A stretch of DNA of 12,138 nucleotides. It comes from JARRJY01 sp037388705. Its GTDB lineage: Bacteria; Pseudomonadota; Gammaproteobacteria; UBA6429; Thiohalophilaceae. The DNA is taken from NCBI GenBank assembly GCA_037388705.1, contig JARRJY010000099.1, positions 1 through 12,138 of the forward strand, in the 5' to 3' direction. The position numbers and the translations under genes were made by a program. This document shows positions 6,595 through 12,138 of this stretch, piece by piece (the stretch's first letter is position 1; every line of letters begins with the position of its first letter). The notes below the pieces were generated by a model. It was not told the origin of the DNA. It ran no database searches and saw nothing but the letters and a program-made list of their open reading frames with translations.

Positions 6595-7218
6595 TCAGGC
6601 TTGTGACAGAAGATCCTCCACGTCCATCACGTCTGCTCGTTTCATGGGCCTGCCATCTACCGGGCTTAATGGGGGATGCTTTTGTCTTTCGTTAAACACC
6701 ATTAACTCAACCCGAACCTCATCTGCCACAAACCTATACAGGGGAATATCTTCACTTCTGGAAGGTGAAAAACGTACCGCCTTGTGCGATTCCTCATGCG
6801 GGATCTGGTGGTGCATTAAAAACAGCTTTACCTCTTCAGGAGAGCTGGCAAATACATGCAACATCACCGGTGTGTTTTGATCAGCGCTGCCATTTAATAC
6901 TGCGCCAACCAGGCGCGGTTTGAACTCCTGTAAAAATTGCATGGCCTCAACAGCAACTTCTCTCAACTGCGTAAGATATTGAGGCTGGCTGTCAGCATGA
7001 AAAATACGCTGATACTCCATCAATGCCTGTTCTATTTCAGAATTATTGGGTAGATTACGGGTGTCCGGCACGCCCAGATGTTCAGCAGCCTTTTGCTTGG
7101 CGGCATGAAAATCCCTGTTACCTCTTTGCAAAAGGATTTGTGCAGCTTCTTGGGCCAGTCGCTGACGCATTTGCCAGTCATGATTACCCCTGGCTGACTT
7201 ATGTTGGTGCTTTGACAT
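6595..7218 (-). CDS. Conserved protein of unknown function
   Basis: A 207-residue soluble protein, without signal peptide or membrane segment. Residues 1–60 are basic and helical, with RQRLAQEAAQILLQRG (18–33) and FHAAKQKAAEHLGV (37–50). A middle alpha/beta part carries RLVGAVLNGSAD (102–113), which loosely resembles the GS motif of nucleotidyltransferase folds, followed by MLHVFASSPEEVKLFL (119–134). The C-terminal part has YRFVADEVRVELMVF and a distinctive PPLSPVDGRPMKRA (182–195). I recall similar proteins in other gammaproteobacteria but cannot name a function, and the acidic pair expected of an active nucleotidyltransferase is not clear. It starts 17 bases after the PBP1a stop on the same strand, so it is probably read from the same transcript. 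The binding site is weak. Confidence 0.75.
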   Translation of the reverse strand: MSKHQHKSARGNHDWQMRQRLAQEAAQILLQRGNRDFHAAKQKAAEHLGVPDTRNLPNNSEIEQALMEYQRIFHADSQPQYLTQLREVAVEAMQFLQEFKPRLVGAVLNGSADQNTPVMLHVFASSPEEVKLFLMHHQIPHEESHKAVRFSPSRSEDIPLYRFVADEVRVELMVFNERQKHPPLSPVDGRPMKRADVMDVEDLLSQA

Positions 7219-7235
7219 GGCTTAAGTTGTAACAC

Positions 7236-8003
7236 CTAGAACAATTGTTCGGTAATATCTCCGGCCCCACTGCCCCCGACAGGAGTTTCGCCATCCTGAC
7301 CAGGAATCATCGCTGGCTGGGTTTCAGTTGGTACCTGGTCTTCCAGGAAATATTCAAAAATACCATCGGTGGTTCTGGCATTTGCCAGCTTGCCAGTCTT
7401 GGGATCAATTCGCACTGAAACGATTCCCTTAGGCTGTTCAAGTGGTTTTTCGCCAACCCCTTTCAGGGCAGATTTCATGTAGCTTATCCACATGGGCAAA
7501 GCCGCTCGAGAACCGGTTTCCCTGTGTCCCAGTGGACGGGGATTATCAAAGCCCACCCAGGCAATGGACACGACATCTTTATTAAATCCTGCGAACCAGG
7601 CATCGCGCTGATCATTAGTGGTGCCGGTTTTACCTGCCAGGTCTTTTCGTCCAAGGCTTAAAGCACGCCGCCCGGTGCCATAGCTGATCACGTCGCGCAT
7701 CATGGTATTAATCAAAAACGCTGTTTGCGGCTTCAGTACCTGGGGGGCAATCCTGTGATCTGGCGGCCCCTGGAAAATTTGTCTGCGCTCCTCGTCAGTC
7801 ACTGTGTCGTCCAGCTCATAAACAGGCTGGGCGGATTGTTGGCTGTCTGTCTGGCTCCCTGTTTCTTGTGCCTGCTGATCTGTATTCTGCTCTTCCTGCT
7901 CCTGCTCTTCTGCAAAACATTCAGTACAAACAGTGCTTTTTTCAGGCATCCAGATGACCTTGTCATTACTATCTGACACGTAATCAATGAAGTTGGCTTT
8001 TAC
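7236..8003 (-). CDS. mrcA: Penicillin-binding protein 1a, C-terminal part (after frameshift)
   Basis: Carries the end of the transpeptidase domain of PBP1a. Read in frame from 8003, the sequence VKANFIDYVSDSNDKVIW continues the N-terminal part after GGYR. It has a low-complexity Glu/Gln stretch, the KTGT motif of the penicillin-binding site (codons at 7620–7631, within GKTGTTNDQRDAWFAG), and the family's terminal region with KGIVSVRIDPKTGKLAN, ending ITEQLF, much like the E. coli end (EAQELF). The GTG at 7979 is an internal Val codon, not a start. Restoring one G at 8003–8004 rejoins both parts into a single protein of about 886 residues, close to the family size (E. coli 850). Confidence 0.9.
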   Translation of the reverse strand, partial: VKANFIDYVSDSNDKVIWMPEKSTVCTECFAEEQEQEEQNTDQQAQETGSQTDSQQSAQPVYELDDTVTDEERRQIFQGPPDHRIAPQVLKPQTAFLINTMMRDVISYGTGRRALSLGRKDLAGKTGTTNDQRDAWFAGFNKDVVSIAWVGFDNPRPLGHRETGSRAALPMWISYMKSALKGVGEKPLEQPKGIVSVRIDPKTGKLANARTTDGIFEYFLEDQVPTETQPAMIPGQDGETPVGGSGAGDITEQLF

Positions 8004-9895
8004 CTGTACCCGCCATTTGCAAATACTGCATAGCCTTGCGCCAGTTCAAGTGGTGTCACCGCACCACTGCCCAGGGCCAGCGATAAATCACGGGGTAAAC
8101 TTTTACGATCAAAGCCAAAGCGTTCCACATATCGCAATGAATACCCTATGCCGATATCCCTCATCAGGCGGATTGAAACCAGGTTACGTGACTTTATCAG
8201 TGCCTGGCGCAAGCGAGTTGGTCCATAGAACTTTCCACTATAATTTTCCGGGCGCCAGGTATCTTCCAGCCCCGGTGCTTCAAACACAACCGGGGCATCA
8301 TTTATCACGCTGGCAGCCGTGTAACCTTTATCCAGTGCCGCGGTATAAATAAATGGCTTAAAGCTGGAACCCGGCTGACGCTTAGCCTGTACCACACGAT
8401 TAAATTTACTCTCATAAAAGTCAAACCCACCAACAGCTGCTTGCAGTGAACCATCTTCTGGTCTCAGGGCGACCAGTGACCCGCCTACTGTTGGCAACTG
8501 AGCTAACCAGGAACAACCCGGCTTCGAGTCAGGTGTGATATAAATGATATCCCCTTCAGCCAGAACATCCCCGGCATTTTCCAGCACAGGCCCCATGTGA
8601 GTATCATCCACATAACGTCTGGCCCAGTTAAGTTTTTCCCAGGGGATATAAACGACTTTTTCATCTTCTGTGTAGGCATAAACTGATTGCCCATCTACCT
8701 GGAACACGATAGCAGGAGTCAGATTGCCAGCCGAGTTGTGCTTGCGCAGTACTTCTCGCCAGACATCAAATTCATCTTTGAATGATACGTTGTCTTCACT
8801 TTGAGGTTGTTCTTCAGGGTCAATATCCTGTGCTTCTTCTGTCTGCCCACGTTCCACCGGCAAAACATCTTCAAGCAGTTCCACATGACCCAGCGTCCCC
8901 CGATAACCATGTCGACGGTCATATTCCAGCAATGCCTGGCGCAATGCATCATTGGCTACTTTCTGGTGGCGTGACTCTACAGTTGTGTAGACCTTCAGGC
9001 CTTCGGTATAAGCCTTGTGACCATATTTCTCCAGCATGACCGAGCGAACCATTTCCGCTACGTAAGGTGCTTCAATGTCAATATCCTGTCCATGTACACT
9101 GGCCTCGTCTTCAGATTCCATTGCAAGCTGGTATGCCTCATCGTCGATAAATTCCAGCTCATGCATTCTTCCCAGTACATAATCACGGCGAATAATTGCC
9201 CGCTCGGGATTGACGACCGGGTTATACCGGGAAGGTGCCTTGGGTAGCCCCGCGATCATGGCGAATTCTGCAATCGTTAGCTCGTCCAGCTTTTTGCCAT
9301 AATAAACTTGGGCAGCTGCCGCAAAACCATAGGCACGTTTGCCAAGGTATATCTTGTTAAGATACAGGGCCAGGATGTCTTCCTTGCTCAATTCATCCTC
9401 GATTTTCAGGGCAAGGAAAATTTCGGTAAATTTTCGTAAAAAAGTCTTTTCTCGGCTCAGGAAAAAGTTGCGCGCCACTTGCATGGTAATGGTACTACCG
9501 CCCTGACCTTTTTCACCGGTACGTATTAAATGGAAAGCAGCCCTTAAGATCCCCTGGTAATCAACGCCGGGATGTATAAAAAAGCGATCATCTTCTGCTG
9601 CGAGCACCGCCTTAATTAAAAGATCTGGAAACTCCTCATATTTGAGTGGGGAGCGCTTCATTTCACCAAACTCGGCCATCAAATCCCCGTCACGGGTATA
9701 CACACGCAGGGGGACCTGTAGTTTTACGTCTTTGAGTGTTTCGATATCCGGCAGATCCGGGGTGAGATATATGTAGGCAACCAGAAGACTTATTGCGCCA
9801 AGTAGCGCCAGACTCATCATGGACGCCACCATGAATGTGATGAATTTCTTATAACCAGGTTTCATATAAATATTTTGTAAAGCTGATATCAACAT
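8000..9895 (-). CDS. mrcA: Penicillin-binding protein 1a, N-terminal part (before frameshift)
   Basis: Bifunctional peptidoglycan glycosyltransferase/transpeptidase of the inner membrane (PBP1A; ponA in Pseudomonas). Membrane anchor about 19–44. The GT51 domain spans about 60–230, with catalytic E101 in LAAEDDRFF, GGSTITMQVARN (132–143) and the Glu of FTEIFLALKIE. Then come an acidic insert (350–375), an OB-like region, and the transpeptidase domain with SxxK S510–K513 in PGSSFKP and SxN S569–N571. The frame stops at 8000 just after FANGGYR, where relatives continue; one missing G in a short run explains it. The start is uncertain: ATG 9895 or ATG 9865 (MKPGYKKF, closer to other PBP1As); neither has a good binding site. 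It diverges from pilM, as in Pseudomonas. Confidence 0.92.
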   Translation of the reverse strand: MLISALQNIYMKPGYKKFITFMVASMMSLALLGAISLLVAYIYLTPDLPDIETLKDVKLQVPLRVYTRDGDLMAEFGEMKRSPLKYEEFPDLLIKAVLAAEDDRFFIHPGVDYQGILRAAFHLIRTGEKGQGGSTITMQVARNFFLSREKTFLRKFTEIFLALKIEDELSKEDILALYLNKIYLGKRAYGFAAAAQVYYGKKLDELTIAEFAMIAGLPKAPSRYNPVVNPERAIIRRDYVLGRMHELEFIDDEAYQLAMESEDEASVHGQDIDIEAPYVAEMVRSVMLEKYGHKAYTEGLKVYTTVESRHQKVANDALRQALLEYDRRHGYRGTLGHVELLEDVLPVERGQTEEAQDIDPEEQPQSEDNVSFKDEFDVWREVLRKHNSAGNLTPAIVFQVDGQSVYAYTEDEKVVYIPWEKLNWARRYVDDTHMGPVLENAGDVLAEGDIIYITPDSKPGCSWLAQLPTVGGSLVALRPEDGSLQAAVGGFDFYESKFNRVVQAKRQPGSSFKPFIYTAALDKGYTAASVINDAPVVFEAPGLEDTWRPENYSGKFYGPTRLRQALIKSRNLVSIRLMRDIGIGYSLRYVERFGFDRKSLPRDLSLALGSGAVTPLELAQGYAVFANGGYR

Positions 9896-9940
9896 GGACC
9901 GATAAAAAGCTTGGTGAGTATATAAGGAATCAAGGATTAA

Positions 9941-9983
9941 AACTATGGATTATTTGTATTTATCCATTATTTGACCTATAGTT
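9941..9983. repeat. Nested inverted repeats in the mrcA–pilM divergent region
   Basis: Outer arms AACTAT (9941–9946) and ATAGTT (9978–9983) enclose inner arms ATGGAT (9945–9950) and ATCCAT (9962–9967). They sit upstream of and partly over the proposed pilM -35 box, where an operator would be expected. Regulatory role is inference. Confidence 0.3.
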
Positions 9984-10010
9984 GACTCTGAAACCTAAAG
10001 TAGTTATACA
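9982..10010 (+). promoter_or_regulatory. Sigma-70-type promoter for pilMNO
   Basis: TTGACT (9982–9987), 17-base spacer, TATACA (10005–10010) predict a start near 10017 and a leader of about 32 bases. A second TTGACC lies 11 bases upstream, and TATAAC at 10011 is an alternative -10. Confidence 0.55.
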
Positions 10011-10048
10011 TATAACTCATGTAACCCCAAGGTAATAAAAGAAAAATT

Positions 10049-11119
10049 ATGGGTCTCGGTGATATTTTTAAATCTAAAACGCCCGCAGTAATCGGGCTGG
10101 ATATCAGCTCTACCGCTGTCAAGCTCCTCGAGCTCGGCAAAAGTGGGGATCGTTATCGCGTGGAAAGCTATGCAGTAGAGCCCTTGCCACCCAATTCTGT
10201 GATCGAGAAAAACATCTCGGATGTGGAGGCCGTCGGCGAGGCTATTAAGCGAGCGGTGAAACGCTCTGGTACACGTACCAAGAACGCTGCAGCTGCCGTT
10301 GCGGGTTCCGCGGTTATTACCAAGGTTATCGCCATGCCTGCTTCACTCAGTGAAGATGACATGGAACAACAAATCCAGCTGGAAGCGGACCAATATATTC
10401 CTTACCCACTGGAAGAAGTAAACCTCGATTTTGAAGTTCTGGGCCCTGCAGAAAATGACCCGGAACGCGTTGATGTACTACTGGCTGCCTCACGCAGTGA
10501 AAATGTTGATGTTCGTGTCGCCGCTATTGAGCTGGCCGGCCTTAAAGCCAGGATTATCGATGTTGAAGCATACGCGATTGAAAATGCCTTCTCCATCATG
10601 GCGCCACAATTACCTGAACAAGGTATTGATCAAACCATCGCCGTTGTTGATGTTGGTGCCACCATGACAACACTTAATGTCATGCATGATCTGAAATCTA
10701 TTTATACACATGAACAGGTATTTGGCGGTAAGCAGCTGACTGAAGAAATCCAGCGTCGCTACGGCCTGTCCTATGAAGAGGCTGGTATGGCAAAACGTCA
10801 GGGCGGCCTGCCTGATAACTATGTTCCAGAAGTTCTGGAACCGTTTAAAGAAGCCATGGCTCAACAGGTTAGTCGTTCTTTACAGTTCTTCTACGGTTCT
10901 ACCCAGTACAATCATGTTGATCACCTGGTACTGGCTGGTGGTAGCGCCATGATTCCTGGCATAGATGAAATGATTGCCAATAAACTTGGTGTACATACTA
11001 CGATTGCAAACCCCTTCAGTAACATGACTTTGGCATCACGCGTGAAAGCCCAGAGTCTGAGTAATGATGCCCCGGCACTGATCATTGCCTGCGGCCTTGC
11101 CATGAGGAGTTTTGACTGA
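10049..11119 (+). CDS. pilM: Type IV pilus inner-membrane platform protein PilM
   Basis: Actin-like cytoplasmic ATP-binding protein that binds the N-terminus of PilN and links the pilus alignment complex to the motor. The 356-residue product has the usual family length and ASKHA nucleotide motifs: GLDISSTAVKLLEL (16–29, phosphate 1), VVDVGATMTTL (199–209, phosphate 2) and LAGGSAMIPG (295–304, adenosine). The YIPYPLEEVNLDF stretch (116–128) is typical of PilM. No signal peptide or membrane segment is present. The ATG at 10049 lies 16 bases after AAGG, so the binding site is weak. Its TGA shares one base with the pilN ATG, suggesting coupled translation. It diverges from mrcA as in Pseudomonas. 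Confidence 0.96.
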   Translation: MGLGDIFKSKTPAVIGLDISSTAVKLLELGKSGDRYRVESYAVEPLPPNSVIEKNISDVEAVGEAIKRAVKRSGTRTKNAAAAVAGSAVITKVIAMPASLSEDDMEQQIQLEADQYIPYPLEEVNLDFEVLGPAENDPERVDVLLAASRSENVDVRVAAIELAGLKARIIDVEAYAIENAFSIMAPQLPEQGIDQTIAVVDVGATMTTLNVMHDLKSIYTHEQVFGGKQLTEEIQRRYGLSYEEAGMAKRQGGLPDNYVPEVLEPFKEAMAQQVSRSLQFFYGSTQYNHVDHLVLAGGSAMIPGIDEMIANKLGVHTTIANPFSNMTLASRVKAQSLSNDAPALIIACGLAMRSFD

Positions 11120-11682
11120 TGGCACACATTAACTTACTACCATGGCGTGAAGAAAAACGAAAAGAGCAGCAGAAACAGTTTGCTTCAATAACTGGATTAT
11201 CAGTTGTATTAATTGCCCTGATAATACTGGCAGTTCACTTCCAATATTCTCGTATGATCGACTATCAAAATTCACGAAATGCCTTTCTTAAACGTGAAAT
11301 TTCCAAGGTTGAGAAACAAATAAAAGAAATAGAAGATCTTAATAAAGAAAAACAACGACTACTGGCACGCATGGAAGTTATTCAGGAATTACAGCATAAC
11401 CGTCCTGAAATAGTCCATCTGTTCGATGAGCTGGTACGCATCATGCCTGACGGGACGTATTTTAACAGTTTTAAACAAAATAATAGAGCTTTAAGCATTG
11501 AGGGTCTTGCTCAATCCAATGCACGTGTATCGGCACTTATGAGAAACCTGGAGAATTCAGACTGGTTTGCTAATCCGGTGCTTAAAATCATTCAGTCAGA
11601 TAAAGCTGACGTAGAAGCATCACGGAAATTTTCATTGAAAGTTACACAGACCAGTAAAAAAGCAAATGCGGACAAGAAATGA
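11119..11682 (+). CDS. pilN: Type IV pilus alignment protein PilN
   Basis: Inner-membrane protein whose cytoplasmic tail docks on PilM and whose periplasmic part pairs with PilO. The conserved docking motif INLLPWRE is at residues 4–11. A single membrane helix spans about 23–40, a charged coiled-coil region about 50–92, and the periplasmic ferredoxin-like domain follows (about 95–175) with FDELVRIMPDGTYFNSF. Length, 187 residues, fits the family. It overlaps pilM by one base and pilO by four (ATGA), so all three are probably translated as one coupled operon. Nothing appears to be missing. Confidence 0.95.
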   Translation: MAHINLLPWREEKRKEQQKQFASITGLSVVLIALIILAVHFQYSRMIDYQNSRNAFLKREISKVEKQIKEIEDLNKEKQRLLARMEVIQELQHNRPEIVHLFDELVRIMPDGTYFNSFKQNNRALSIEGLAQSNARVSALMRNLENSDWFANPVLKIIQSDKADVEASRKFSLKVTQTSKKANADKK

Positions 11683-12138
11683 AAGATATCGATCTTAACA
11701 ATCTCGATCTCAGCAATATAGGTAGCTGGCGGTATGTATTGCGGTGCTTGCACTTGGTTATTTTCTTGATATTAAGGACATGCAAGTAAAGCTCGAAGGT
11801 ACGCAAAGACAAGAAATACGTCTTAAAAAAGATTTTGAGAAAAAACAGGCAAAGGCTGCCAATCTTGATGCTTATAAAAAGCAAATGAAAGAAATGGAAG
11901 CCTCATTTGGTACCATGCTTCGGCAATTACCCAGTAAAACAGAAGTTGAAGACTTATTGGTTGATATCTCACAAACAGGGCTGGCCAGCGGTATTGAGTT
12001 TGATTTGTTCAAGCCTGGTAGTGAAAAGTTTATTGAATTCTACGCGGAATTACCGATCAGTATAAAAATGAGAGGTACTTACCATGAATTCGGTGACTTT
12101 GTTAGTGGTGTAGCTGCACTACCCAGGATTGTAACCTT
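11679..12138 (+). pseudogene. pilO: Type IV pilus alignment protein PilO (partial, frame broken)
   Basis: Partner of PilN in the periplasmic alignment ring. It starts at ATG 11679 with MKDIDLNNLDLSNIGSW, the usual PilO opening, but this frame ends after about 36 residues. From about 11738 the homologous sequence continues in another frame: AVLALGYFLDIKDMQVKLE, a coiled coil, ANLDAYKKQMKEMEASFG, MLRQLPSKTEVEDLLVDISQTG, FYAELPI and FVSGVAALPRIVT, to the window edge. Between GSW and AVLALGY, Pseudomonas PilO (recalled) has about 14 residues; here there are 11 bases. About 31 bases therefore seem lost from the membrane-helix codons, which also shifts the frame. As written the gene would give no functional PilO. 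The remainder lies beyond the window. Confidence 0.85.

Noticed and set aside
7987..8352. 121-codon open frame opposite mrcA
   Set aside because: Lies wholly against conserved transpeptidase codons; composition is that of a shadow frame.
1..12138. Mobile element, CRISPR, toxin–antitoxin or defence system
   Set aside because: No terminal repeats, transposase or integrase motifs, spaced direct repeats or paired small genes were seen; all genes are core functions.

Overview
The window looks like a piece of chromosome from a free-living or symbiotic gammaproteobacterium that makes type IV pili. Gene content and order support this. The divergent pair rhlB / trxA–rho is the arrangement known from enterobacteria. 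The run rpmE – nuclease – malic enzyme – PBP1a – pilM matches, from memory, the order in Pseudomonas. No mobile element, CRISPR array, tRNA or rRNA was seen, and base composition looks even throughout. This is core housekeeping DNA, not an island.

Left part (1–3550): the tail of an unrecognised + strand gene, then rhlB (DEAD-box RNA helicase, minus strand), facing away from trxA (thioredoxin) and rho (transcription terminator). The trxA–rho gap has a hairpin and a C-rich, G-poor leader suited to Rho autoregulation. A 13-bp terminator hairpin ends rho. Middle (3550–6600): a DUF3135-type small protein with its own promoter and structured leader; rpmE (ribosomal protein L31); a secreted staphylococcal-nuclease-type enzyme whose signal-peptide codons contain an intrinsic terminator; and a broken malic enzyme gene. 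Right part (6600–12138): on the minus strand, a conserved protein of unknown function downstream of the bifunctional PBP1a gene (split by an apparent one-base loss); diverging from it, the pilM–pilN–pilO operon for the inner-membrane alignment platform of type IV pili, with pilO running off the window.

The most notable feature is a set of internal deletions in otherwise well-conserved genes. Rho lacks about 24 residues (in frame) just before the Walker A motif. The malic enzyme lacks about 29 codons and changes frame. PilO lacks about 10 codons of its membrane helix and changes frame. PBP1a lacks one base in a G run. Four lesions in 12 kb of core genes point either to an error-prone or mis-assembled sequence or to a genome in decay. 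The in-frame Rho deletion is the hardest to dismiss and the most worth checking. I found no clear sign of a wholly new multi-gene system.
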